Under the pieces are notes generated by a model, which saw only the letters and a list, made by a program, of their open reading frames with translations, searched no databases and was not told the DNA's origin. DNA of 64,000 bases, taken from the NCBI GenBank assembly GCA_032158295.1, contig CM063252.1, positions 10,280,744-10,344,743 of the forward strand, written 5' to 3'. A program made the position numbers and the translations under genes. Positions 56,801-64,000 of the stretch are shown one piece after another. The stretch is from Pycnopodia helianthoides (Eukaryota; Echinodermata; Asteroidea; Forcipulatida; Asteriidae). Every line of letters begins with the position of its first letter. Within the stretch, counting starts at the first letter, position 1.

Positions 56801-59204
56801 CTAAGGATAACAATTACACTTACATAACAAAACAAATTAGTTGTTTCATTGAAGAACCTGTGATAGCCAACAATCGTGGCCATTTCAAATTTCGAGACCA
56901 CTTTTAAACAATGGCTTGAAGTTTCAGGGTATGTTTACATACATGTAAGTTACTTTAAATTAGCAATTTCATTTCTGTTCAATTACATACTCAGCAAGAA
57001 AATTAACATTAAATGTTTAAAAGCAAAAATCTGGTGTTCCCGAGAATATAAAGTAAAGTTGATCCGTAAAATGCATTCAATCATATTTCCGGAAAATGTA
57101 AATCTGCAAAGCTTTAAAAATACACATTTTTGCCTCGTTTCTATAATTTTTAATAGACAAGGTGTGATTATTTTAGTCTAAACAAGTGAAATCAACTTTT
57201 TCAAGTTGTTGACAAAGAATGAACCCAATTTTGTCAAACAAGAACTTAGTTTGGGCTCCATATAGGCTTGGCTGAATTGACCGGACAAACTGTAATGCGA
57301 CTGACCGTAATGCGACTAACCATGGTTTTGCCATGTACACTTGATACTTCAAGTTGCTGACCATTTATAAGTGTCCTGTTGGAGACTCCTGTATAGTAGT
57401 TGTGTGTTACACTTAGTAAAACTATTGCAATTTGTTTGGTTTGAGGAAACTTTTCAATTGTTATACGTGTATTTTTTACCATGTCCTTTTTGTGTAATGC
57501 GACTGACCGTTTTTTACAGCATTATAACATCCAGAGTACAAAGCCCACAACATTTCTAATATCATGACTTCAAAGCCTTGGGTGTCAAGTACAAATCAGT
57601 CTATAAACTTAGTGGAAAGAATAACTCACATAGAATTAATAGCACCAAGACCAAGAAATGACACAGAAAAGTGTAATGCGACTGACCATGGAATTGCCCA
57701 AATCCATTGTTAACGCAAACACGCCGTCAAATCTTCTTGATCGTTTTTTAAATTTTTGCTTACACATCTCTTTTCTGCAATAGTAAGCACAAAAATGTGC
57801 TTACCAGTAAACACTACAGCTTTATGAAATTGGGCCCTTGGCCTTTTCCCAAACCTCAACTTGGGCTCTGTCTGCGGCTTGGGCTTTGTTATAAATTTTC
57901 GGAGTGTATTTTGCACGACAGTATAAACATCAGACAGACCTTACAGCCAGAGCCAAAGCCAAAGCCAAGGTTTGAAAAACTCCCTCTGAGTCTTGGCCCT
58001 ATGAATGATGTCCAATGCCATGGGTTATCTTAACGGTTTTCCACCTAGATTGTGTAATTCTATTTAGAGTGTCCGCAGCCATGACCTGATGCATTTAAAC
58101 TGTCTTTTTCCAATGGCTGATTTACAATTGGCTCTAATCATGCATGGTTTGAGTCCTTTCTTGAAGTGATGATGTCAGGTTCTCATGTGCATGATCCGAG
58201 TCAATTATTATGTGGCCATTTGAAAAAGAACTTTATAATGCTTTAGGCAAATAAAAAGCACACTTGAAAACAAAAGCTCCCATACGAAGGCTGTTCAATT
58301 TCAATGGTTAATGCATCTGCATGCAGTTTTACAGATTTATTTTAGGCATTCAACAACAAAAAATAGTGGCAACCTTTTGTCTACGTCCCTAGGCAAGTGC
58401 TGTTAGTAGACATGTAGGGACAAGAATTGGAGGGAGTCCAGCAGAGTACTGCACTACTGTCCCACGGCAAGTAGCAACAAATAGAACTTATTGGACCATG
58501 TAAAAATAATGTCTAAACGACAGGATTCTTTTTATTGTAGGATAACAGTTTCAGGGTCATAAAAAGTGACAGTTGGATTCTACACTCTTTCCAAACGAAA
58601 ATTAAATCCACTAAAATAAGCTACACAATTCAATTCACAAAGATATCACAATATATAATATCAGCAACAGTACACTTTAAATTTACAAATGCATTGTTCA
58701 ACATTAGAATCCGGTACCAGCCTACGCCACCACCAGCGTTCAGAGATGTAAATTAAGGATTTTCTTTCAGTTTCAGTCCGTTCCCATTGAACGTCAAAAT
58801 CCTTGCCTTTTCATATCACAGACATGTAAAATGTAGTCAACATGTATAAAACCGTGAGAAAATATAGGGAACCATAGACACTATTCCAAACAATAAGTGA
58901 AGAATAACCTGTGACGACGGTGACTTAGTTCTGTGTGAACAGCTGATTAAGTCCACAAAGGCAAACGACCTCTGCACAGATAAATGGCTGCCGACCATCG
59001 CAACGAAGAATTTTCCAACTTACCTGGAGATATTATCGGGGTTACTGGAGAAAAAGCCGACGGTTGACGACACGACGACGGCATTGTCGATGATGTCGGT
59101 GTGGATGGGGACAAAAGGGGTGTACATCTACGTCTTTTCGGCGAAGCACCGGGGCTGTGAAGTGGATCGAAATCTAGAGTCCGTTTCAATGTTGCGCAAG
59201 CCAT
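41803..59204 (-). CDS. akirin: Akirin, complete, four coding exons, 212 aa
   Basis: Akirins are small nuclear proteins without enzymatic activity that bridge transcription factors to chromatin remodellers in innate immunity and development. They also link to nuclear import of proteasomes. Coding exons: 59204-59024, 54396-54022, 44206-44135, 41813-41803, summing to 639 nt (213 codons) with all phases in register. The protein starts [15 protein letters not shown] and carries the nuclear signal PKRRRC. It continues across intron 1 into [21 protein letters not shown], which aligns with vertebrate [21 protein letters not shown]. Then come a Ser/Ala-rich linker, [52 protein letters not shown], and the terminus YVS. 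Length and both conserved ends match the family (about 190-210 aa). Intron 2 is 9.8 kb and intron 1 is 4.6 kb, and both are filled with repeats. The start is the first ATG of the conserved N-terminus. Confidence 0.95.
42701..42892. mobile_element. Tigger-like MITE relic in akirin intron 3
   Basis: CGAGCCTCATTATAAAGAGCA at the left and TTGTTATAACGCGAGTCAAC at the right resemble inverted Tigger/pogo-type ends (CCTCGTTATAACGAG). Interior non-coding. Degenerate. Confidence 0.55.
43245..43702. mobile_element. Family G element interrupted by a family A MITE
   Basis: Family G sequence (AAGGTTACCAGCC, ACCATGTCACATGTTCA, TGTGACTGGTATCCC) runs to TTTTCAGCTTAA. The family A element occupies 43338-43679, and then G sequence resumes: TTAAGCAGCTCTATGAAATTGGG. 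Intact G copies read TTCTGCTTAAGCAGCTC at this point. The insertion therefore duplicated the TTAA. Confidence 0.88.
43338..43679. mobile_element. Foldback MITE family A, copy 3 (nested, inverted)
   Basis: TTAA at 43338-43341 and 43676-43679 flank AGGTATTGTACACTTTTGG and CCAATAGTGTACAGGGCCT. Central palindrome ATTATCGCGCGCGATAAT. Nearly identical to the copy at 48655-48996. Confidence 0.9.
44500..44665. mobile_element. Family E element, degenerate copy in akirin intron 2
   Basis: In the reverse orientation it shows GGTGCCACTTCAAAAGTGTC, CCCAATGGAAGTGTCCTTTG and AAAATGGCCTTGCCCTCTC, the same block order as family E. The CTTGGCCTTGGTG part is locally duplicated. The ends are eroded (CTCCAGACCTG). 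Confidence 0.65.
44978..45100. mobile_element. Near-perfect foldback, GGGCCCAATTTCATGGCTC ends (family G, short type)
   Basis: The left arm GGGCCCAATTTCATGGCTCT, GCTTACCGCGGAATT, CTGCGCTTACG is mirrored by CGTAAGCGCAG, AATCCGCGGTAAGC, AGAGCCATGAAATTGGGCCC. The loop is about 20-25 bp. Arm identity is very high, so the insertion is recent. Confidence 0.87.
45275..45379. mobile_element. GAGGCCTG-ended element (family F), partial
   Basis: It shares CAGCAATTCCTTAAAAACCT, TTCAAATTTTCCTCATTGGG, TGCCGTGCCCTTTTGAAAAC and the end AATTCGAGGCCTG with 47376-47519. The left end is missing. Confidence 0.75.
46018..46215. mobile_element. Family G element, akirin intron 2
   Basis: Left GGCCCAATTTCAAAGAAACTG, interior GGATACCAGTCACAAATTTT and TTGGCTGGTAACCTTATTCTGG, right TTAAGCAGCTCTCTGAAACTGGGCCC. 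Opposite interior orientation to the 62637 copy. Confidence 0.78.
46230..46470. repeat. Dispersed repeat (family I), copy 1
   Basis: GTTCTCCCTTAACGGTGGTC, then GGCAAACCCATT at the far end. Shared blocks with 52563-52795 and 53052-53253 include the GGACCAGT/GACCAGTC, AGTGTTTTAAA and GGACTAGTGAAAA motifs, in inverse orientation. A 20-bp CTGGTCCTGCTGGCCAGTCA is tandemly doubled. Confidence 0.65.
47376..47519. mobile_element. GAGGCCTG-ended element (family F), full copy
   Basis: CAGGCCTCAAATTTTGCCAC at the left and AATTCGAGGCCTG at the right. Flanking hexamers ctctca (left) and ctttca (right) differ at one base, so they look like an aged 6-bp target duplication. Interior inverted block GGGTGCCCTT/AAGGGCACCC. 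Confidence 0.8.
48140..48410 (-). mobile_element. 3' fragment of a non-LTR retrotransposon (reverse transcriptase tail)
   Basis: The minus-strand frame starting at 48397 contains [20 protein letters not shown] and [13 protein letters not shown]. This is the pattern LWN-LP--IR----...F---LKT-LF seen just after the RT domain in many non-LTR retrotransposon proteins. It stops at 48212. The rest of the element is absent, so this is a 5'-truncated copy. A (taa)n stretch lies at 48140-48156. Confidence 0.7.
48655..48996. mobile_element. Foldback MITE family A, copy 4 (inverted)
   Basis: TTAA at 48655-48658 and 48993-48996. Ends and centre as in copy 3, and almost identical to it, in the same orientation. 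It lies in akirin intron 2. Confidence 0.9.
49702..49859. mobile_element. Family E element with 6-bp target duplication, akirin intron 2
   Basis: CAGGCCTGATATTTC at the left and AATTCCAGGCCTG at the right. The hexamer aaggac stands directly before (49696-49701) and after (49860-49865). Confidence 0.88.
50320..50540 (-). repeat. Class II tRNA-derived SINE
   Basis: On the minus strand from about 50536: GGCAGGTTGTGGCCGAGTGG then TCAAGCGCTACTCAAGC. The A box TGGCCGAGTGGTCAAG is typical of Leu/Ser tRNAs. The B box is GGTCCAAGTCC. A body with CACGTAAAAGAATCTAGCAC and CTCATCG follows to about 50320. The extra arm and body distinguish it from a tRNA gene. Confidence 0.75.
51793..51987. mobile_element. 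AGAGCTGCCAAC-ended element (family H), copy 2
   Basis: AGATCTGCCAACATTTACAT at the left, GGGAGAGTTGGCAGCTCT at the right. Three CAGGGAGA-type motifs, as in copy 1 at 14965-15157. Confidence 0.78.
52563..53253. repeat. Two copies of family I repeat with a CTCCCT(A)AC...TGTTGGACTC repeat between
   Basis: Family I copies at 52563-52795 and 53052-53253 share GGGTTTTCCCTTGCAA/GGGTTTGCCCTTACAA, CACTAGTCCGT, AGGGATGCTTTT and ACTGTTA(A)...GAACGCTG. Between them, 52965-53050 carries TTTACTAGGATCCTT and CCAAACTGTTGGACTCTG. These blocks also occur at 30240-30345 and 22335-22470. Confidence 0.65.
53551..53702. mobile_element. Family E element, degenerate copy
   Basis: GGTCTGGAACTTTGTCTTTG start, GAAGGGGCACCAAGGCGAAG interior, ATTCCAGGCCTG end. 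The left end is mutated and no clean hexamer duplication is visible. Confidence 0.65.
53774..53995. mobile_element. MITE family D, copy 3, next to akirin exon 2
   Basis: CCCTTATGCTGTCTGACC at the left (flank TCAA, mutated from TTAA) and GTCACTGACAGTAGGAGGG-TTAA (53992-53995) at the right. It ends only 26 bp from akirin exon 54396-54022, on the donor side. Confidence 0.83.
54897..54980. repeat. 23-bp tandem repeat in akirin intron 1
   Basis: Just over three copies of AAATAAAGCCGATAATCTGG + GGC, nearly identical. Short and probably polymorphic. Confidence 0.9.
55483..57690. repeat. Dispersed 16-bp motif array TGTAATGCGACTGACC in akirin intron 1
   Basis: Same-direction copies on the plus strand at about 55483, 55648, 55665, 55686, 56035, 56056, 57291, 57307, 57493 and 57672, with a partial at 56024. 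Most read TGTAATGCGACTGACC followed by GT, AT or ATGG; variants have ACTAACC. Some are back-to-back and others are separated by 150 to 1,200 bp of unrelated DNA. I see no open frame, tRNA box or transposon end that explains them. Confidence 0.85.
55653..56381. repeat. Tandem duplication of about 370 bp in akirin intron 1
   Basis: Unit 1 at about 55653-56022 and unit 2 at about 56024-56381 both run from CGACTAACCGGTA through ATCTGTTTTCAAGAGGAGGA, GGAGATCTTGGTCAT, CCAGATGTCACTCATGATG and AATGCACTTCTTCAAAGCAC to AAAAGACATGTAGACATGT. They differ by small indels (for example AAAGGGCAGCATT only in unit 2). Confidence 0.9.
57832..58002. mobile_element. Family L inverted repeat, degenerate
   Basis: Left GGGCCCTTGGCCTTTTCCCA with CAACTTGGGCT; right GCCAAAGCCAAGGTTTGAAA and TCTTGGCCC. 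Relative of 61031-61180 and 40650-40790. Confidence 0.5.
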
Positions 59205-61399
59205 TTTTAAAAAACCGGTAGATTATCTGAACGAATGTAGTCACTTTCGCCGGCTTTTACCAGATTATTCACAAACGAAATTATCTGGAAGCCGGGAAAG
59301 CCTTTTTAGTGTTTTTCCGTTGTAGCTGTGATGTAAAAGCTCAAAAGATATGCTGTTTGTGAAAGTAGATGATTGCCGATGTAATTCTTGTTCAGGATTT
59401 AGCTTCGTCGGTAAAAATGGGCGACTTCGAACTAGCTGAATAATTCGGCAACTCTCTATGCTATGCTGCGCGCACAGTCTGTGTGTGTACAATCAATCAG
59501 CGGACGTCGATACGTACATTTATATTAAAGCCTCGATTTGAAAACTATAATGAAAACAAAACTCGCGGATTTTAACCAACAGAGGGCGATGTTTAAAGAG
59601 TTAACATTATTTTTGGGTCCAATGCGACATTAACACAGTACAGCAGACCGACCAGTATGGAAAAGTCAATAATTATAGCCCCCTATGTCAGGCCTACAAA
59701 TTAAAAGATAATGTATTTCCATGTTACTACATACCCCTGTTATATCAAAACAACAGTTTCAAGTCAATAATCTCATGATTATTATGAGTTGACAGCCTCA
59801 CCTTTTATCTCATAATTTATAGCTTGTTTGTCTGTTTGTTTTTATTTGACAATCTCCACATAATTCTTTAAAATACAACAAGTTGACAAATACAAGGAAA
59901 TTTCAGACTAAAATGACACACAAGAATCATAAAAGACATTGGAAACTGAGGAATTGTCGAGGATAACACAAAAAAGCTTTAAAAAAAAAAGCTTATTTCC
60001 ATTGTGGCCTCAATTTCCATTGTGATCCACGTAGTGCTGCTGCTTGCACACAAAAAGTAGCTAAGCCCCCTGCTCACCAGAATAAGGTTACCGGCCAAAG
60101 TACGTGTCACATGGTCAAATTGTGATTGGTATCCTGACCATTATTGTTTAGCTTAGCAGAAAGTTTCTAAGCAGAATCCTCTGGTAAATGAGAGACTTTG
60201 GAACGCTAGATGACAGGAATAACTAGATAAATTTCCCTTTACGTAGTTCTGAGAATGCGCAAATTACCGAGAACAATGGATTTACCTGGCAAGTCTGTCG
60301 CCACCTAGCCTCATCAAAAGTATCACATTAATGTGTAAGCAAAATATTGTTTTGCGTCTGAGAAAAAAAGAAAAGAAAAAGATAACCATTCAAATTCGCA
60401 GCAGCTTTTCGCAGAAATGCGGATTTCGCATGGCTAAAAAAAAAACCTTAAAAGTTAAAAAATTAACATAGGGCTATAATTATAAATTTGAATGCCTCAA
60501 CTAAAGAGGCTAAATCACTTTTATACGAATGCCTGAAAGTGAAATAGGCTGCTTTTTGCAAAAAATGACGAGAAAAACAAATTGATTTCTGCTTAGGATT
60601 GTGAGTTTGATGCAACGAGGCACCAACTTCTCAGATCTTAATATTTAAAAAACAAGGCAAGGGCCAGAAGACACGAATGAAGCAAGCGAGCTCACAATCA
60701 CCACTTGTATCAAAACAATGGAAATGCAGCTTCTTCTTAGGTTTATAAAGAAGGGGAGACATTCTTTCTGTGTATTTTCCCACAGGAATCGATTTCGCAA
60801 AGCACTAAGATTCATCTTAACTATAAGATTCATCTTAAGTTGTCAATATTGCCATGGTGATTTGTATTGTGACATCATACTTTGCTTAGCAATTGATAGA
60901 TTGATTCGCAGTTATTATCAATCTTAGCTCCTTGTGGAATCAGTTGCGAGATCTTGCACAAATAGTACTAAATGAGGCCGTGTCCAAGTTAATCGACTTT
61001 GGCTACAATGGGACTACAGTGATCCGTTCATAGGCCCTTTTCGAAACCGCAGTTTGGGCTTGGGCTTGGACCATGAACTCCGCCAGTTATTTAGGGCGTG
61101 CGCTTTCCTTATTGGCTTCAATCAGGCGGACGAATCGCAAGCCGTAGCTCAAGCCCAAGTGGTTTCGAAAAGGGCCATAGCCACGGTTGAAGTTTGTTAA
61201 CGTTATGTCATGCATTCGTGTGTCCGTCACGGTTGCCGCGCCCACTATATGCTGTAACGCGCGCGTTGTAAAATCATTTAGAGCTTCCATCCGCGCGGCG
61301 GCAGTGAAGCCCCCTTAATTTTGTTGTGGCTGCTGAACTAAGATAGACACAAAGAACATGAATTTGAAACACAGCTGTAGAAAATTGTAACCTTTAATA
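59205..61399. other. Divergent akirin / unknown-gene spacer; no gene seen
   Basis: It should hold both promoters. I see no TATA box I would trust. A partial family G fragment is near 60066-60180, and the family L foldback is at 61031-61180, 220 bp upstream of the unknown gene's ATG. The remainder shows no coding pattern. Confidence 0.5.
61031..61180. mobile_element. GGCCCTTTTCGAAACC foldback (family L), best copy
   Basis: TAGGCCCTTTTCGAAACCGC at the left and GTGGTTTCGAAAAGGGCCATA at the right. Inner arms GGGCTTGGGCTT/AGCCCAAG also pair. Loop of about 80 bp with no coding pattern. Confidence 0.8.
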
Positions 61400-63948
61400 A
61401 TGCCAAAAGTTCACGGCCAGAATTCACCGTTTTACTATCGCGACCGGCCGCGGAGCTTCGGCTCGTGGTCTCCGAGAACCTCCCGCGGCAGATCGCCACT
61501 GACCAGCCTGGTGGGTGACACGAGAGTGTGGAAAGCGCTGATGGACACGATGGATGTCCAGTGCGAGAAACTGCAACAGTCTCGCCGTCAGACCGACCAC
61601 CGGTTCGGCGCGACGACGGAAGACGACATCTTGAAAGGGATGACGGAACAGCTGGACCGAGCAAGCTCAAGCGTGACGAAGAGGTGACGAGATTTTTGTT
61701 TTATCAAACTAAATTTAACTGTCTAAGACTCCGTAAAAATATTTTGAAAAGGAGCGATTTAGACAAAAAATAGCCCAGGTTGGACCTCCTCCATTGCCTT
61801 CGATGATGAGATGAATCAGAGAAAGCCAGGTAAGCAATTGCAAAGAGACAAAGACTCATGACGAGCGACTGGTGATACTTGCAGGGGCACTATTTTCGGC
61901 ATCCTGAACTGCCAGGATCCTTCTTCATCTTGTGTGAACCAACCCAAAGGAAAGGCCACCAGAGTCAAGAGGAGGACGTCCTGTACGTTGACGTTGAGAC
62001 ACAGGAATCCCCCACGGATCGAAGACCTGCACTTCTGCATGAAGGGCCGGTCGGTCCGACTGGTGGGAGGTCAATCAATGATCCGTGTTGCTAGAGGACC
62101 TCTGCTAGCCATGACTGACCCGGAACTGTAGAACCAACTAATCAAGATCGCAGTAACTGTGTAGTCATGTAAACTACTCTATATTCAAATAATTGAATCA
62201 CTGGCAACCGAATCTACATGTTCGGAGTCAGTCTGAGTGAATATTTATAATTGGTCAATAGAAGAAGATGGAAATGATCTCCTTTTTGTCATCATGCAAA
62301 GTCTCACGGTTTCCTTAAACCCTGGTACGTAGGACGTCAGGATTTGTTGCACTGTTATAAAAATGCTCTAGCCACTTTGCACTTCACTGACAACACCCCG
62401 GCAAAAAATGGACTAACCATGCAGGCCATTAAATGCAGAGGCAGAATCCCCCCGGAACCTGGATGATCAAGACCTTGAGGTCGCTCGAGAACATTTTGGA
62501 TCGAGCGACTGCGTCCATCTCCAGCAAGGTTGACAGGCTCTGGAATCAAGCTACTAACCGCGGACACGGAGATCAGCGCGACGGACCACATTATGTCTAA
62601 GCGGTAGAGTGAATGATTGGTGAGTGTGTAGCCATGGCCCAATTTCAAAGAGCTGCTTTAAAGCACAAAAAATGATGCTTTCCAGAATACGGTAACCAGC
62701 CAAACTACCATGTCACATGTTCAATTTGTGACTGGTATCCTGCTTATTTCTGCTTAGCAGACAATATTGATAAGCAATACTTTCTGCTTAAGCAGCTCTA
62801 TGTTCGAAAATTGGGCACAGGACATCAGTCGTAGTGTGACGGTGACTAACTGAATAAATTTGTTTGCTCCTGATGTTCAGATCTAACTGCGAGATGGAGG
62901 AACCTTGTCCGGACCTTGTACGGTGGAGATTGGCCGAGGACATACCCGAGGAACTGCTGTTCTCCATAGAAGACGACTACGTTGGCCAAGCCATGCCGAC
63001 AGCCCCGGAAGCTCCAACTCATCTTCCTCGACCATTGCCTCGAGTGGCACGCTGGTCGGTCTGGACAATGATGAGTTCATAGACGAAGATGAGGAGTACA
63101 TAGAAGATGAAGAGTACGGCGATATCAGGACGGACAGTCTTGGATCGGGTGAGCCAGGGGAGATTACATGGCCGATGATGGGTTGGAAAGAAGTTCTTGC
63201 ACGTGGAGGGAAGCGATATGCTTCAGACAATACCGAAGGTATGTACTGAAAAATACATTTTTGAAGAAAAGAACAAAAACAAACAAACGAACAACAAACA
63301 ATTTTGCAATTTTCAAAATGTACAAAACGCTTTCAGATAAGAGAGAAGGGGTCCAAATGTTGTAGAGTGGATCATGAAGAGCAACGGACTCAGGCTTGGG
63401 TGTTTCCGATCAGCAGAGTGTGGGTTCGAGTACCGATCGTGGCACTTGTGACCTTGAGAAAGATACTTTACCATAAATGCTTCAAATGTCCTGTGGATCG
63501 TACATTGAGCCGTAGGTCCCGTGTACTAGGGTTGGTAGTGCACTTAAAAGAACCAAGAACACTTATCGTGGAAGAGTATATATAGGGTTAACCCAAGTGT
63601 TTCTGGTTCACATAGCAAGCATTCTTGCTTTTAATACAGGTTTCCTCAGGCTAGTTGTGAGCTGCAGTGATTAAGTTCACTTATGAGGCATTCTTGGATT
63701 CATAGCCAGAAATATAAAGTAATACCGATTGTTAATCTAAGTTGTACTCTCCACAATACGGAACAGATTTTTTTTTAACTCACTGATACACAAACAGATT
63801 GCCACACCCGAAGATGTCATGGAGGCGAGCCCACGAGTCGGTCCGAAGACGGAGGATGTTCGGCGGCCGTCGACGGGGAGGCAGTGACAGCAGAGAGTGG
63901 TCACCACGACTCAACGTCTCGTGGACGAGTATCGAGGAGGAACTCAAG
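61400..63948 (+). CDS. Unrecognised gene, first exons (3' end outside window)
   Basis: I do not recognise the family. Exon 61400-61683 starts at an ATG preceded in frame by TAA and encodes an Arg/Ser-rich N-terminus (RDRPRSFGSWSPRTSRGRSP) followed by a likely helix (TRVWKALMDTMDVQCEKLQ). It ends KR before a weak gtgacg donor in phase 2. Exon 62881-63238 joins in phase (SNCEMEEPCPDLVRWRLAED, IPEELLFSIEDDY). After about 62990 the convincing frame changes (DSPGSSNSSSSTIASSGT, then acidic DEFIDEDEEYIEDEEYGD, then WPMMGWKEVLARGGKRYASD), as if one base were missing. Exon 63798-63948 is open in two frames; one reads FGGRRRGGSDSREWSPRLNV and SIEEELK before gtaggg, the other fits the phase of the corrected frame. 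No enzyme motif, membrane segment or zinc finger is visible. The protein is probably a disordered, acidic/basic cytoplasmic or nuclear protein. Confidence 0.5.
61877..62131 (+). CDS. Possible alternative terminal exon of the unrecognised gene
   Basis: After the acceptor acttgcag, the frame required by exon 61400-61683 (phase 2) is open for about 84 codons. It reads GTIFGILNCQDPSSS, VNQPKGKATRVKRRTSCTL and CMKGRSVRLVGGQSMIRVAR, ending at TAG 62129-62131. That would give a protein of about 180 aa. The alternative is that it is skipped in favour of 62881-63238, or is a chance frame. No family recognised. Confidence 0.35.
   Translation, partial: TCRGTIFGILNCQDPSSSCVNQPKGKATRVKRRTSCTLTLRHRNPPRIEDLHFCMKGRSVRLVGGQSMIRVARGPLLAMTDPEL
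62637..62818. mobile_element. Family G element, unknown-gene intron
   Basis: GGCCCAATTTCAAAGAGCTG at the left and GCAGCTCTATGTTCGAAAATTGGGC at the right. Interior GGTAACCAGCCAAACTACCA, TGTGACTGGTATCCTGC and the intact TTTCTGCTTAAGCAGCTC, which serves as the empty-site reference for the nested insertion at 43338. It ends 62 bp before exon 62881. Confidence 0.85.
63370..63600 (+). repeat. Class II tRNA-derived SINE, 5'-truncated
   Basis: It starts inside the tRNA part (GGACTCAGGCTTGGGTGTTT, GATCAGCAGAGTGTGGGTTCG). Then come the block GTGGCACTTGTGACCTTGAG and AAAGATACTTTACC, followed by a body with TGCACTTAAAAGAACCAAGA. The same order appears in the minus-strand copies at 37497-37600 and 50320-50540. 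Confidence 0.72.
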
Positions 63949-64000
63949 GTAGGGTGATGACGAGAACTGCCCGAAGGCTTCTTGGTTCCAGTTTTATGTA

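Noticed and set aside
55483..57690. CRISPR-like array of short direct repeats
   Set aside because: Spacing ranges from 0 to over 1,000 bp, the genome is animal, and no cas-like genes are present.

Overview
The window is eukaryotic nuclear DNA: intron-rich genes with GT-AG junctions, long gene-free stretches full of short inverted-repeat elements and SINEs, and proteins that match animal families. It has no prokaryotic operon, phage or CRISPR signal. Protein style and repeat content suggest a marine invertebrate deuterostome, most likely an echinoderm such as a sea star. That taxonomic call is inference.

Layout from left to right. (1) 165-7651, plus strand: the 3' nine coding exons of SRRM1, an SR-rich splicing co-activator; its 5' end lies off the left edge. 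(2) 7652-17307: convergent spacer and 3' UTR space, with four transposon-derived inserts and a tRNA-derived SINE. (3) 17308-23634, minus strand: a complete hnRNP Q/R gene in nine coding exons, 649 aa. (4) 23635-27035: divergent spacer with very G-rich DNA. (5) 27036-33287, plus strand: a complete RPF2 gene in nine coding exons, 307 aa, including a 14-nt first coding exon. (6) 33288-41802: duplicated spacer, many MITEs, and probably the long akirin 3' UTR. (7) 41803-59204, minus strand: a complete akirin gene in four coding exons, 212 aa, spread over 17.4 kb; the last coding exon supplies only 11 nt and ends the protein in YVS. (8) 61400-63948, plus strand: the 5' part of a gene I do not recognise, running off the right edge. 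In each reconstructed complete gene the exon phases add up to an exact open frame.

The recognised genes are housekeeping genes of nuclear RNA biology (splicing, hnRNP binding, 60S ribosome assembly) plus the nuclear co-regulator akirin. They are separate transcription units, and I see no evidence that they act as one system.

The unusual content is non-coding. Three subfamilies of about 340-390 bp foldback elements flanked by TTAA share an internal core. One copy sits inside another repeat at the TTAA that intact copies still carry. A second element family has clear 6-bp target duplications. A 16-bp motif, TGTAATGCGACTGACC, recurs about ten times in akirin intron 1, partly inside a tandem duplication of about 370 bp. 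Two exons, in SRRM1 and in the unknown gene, each appear to lack a single base.
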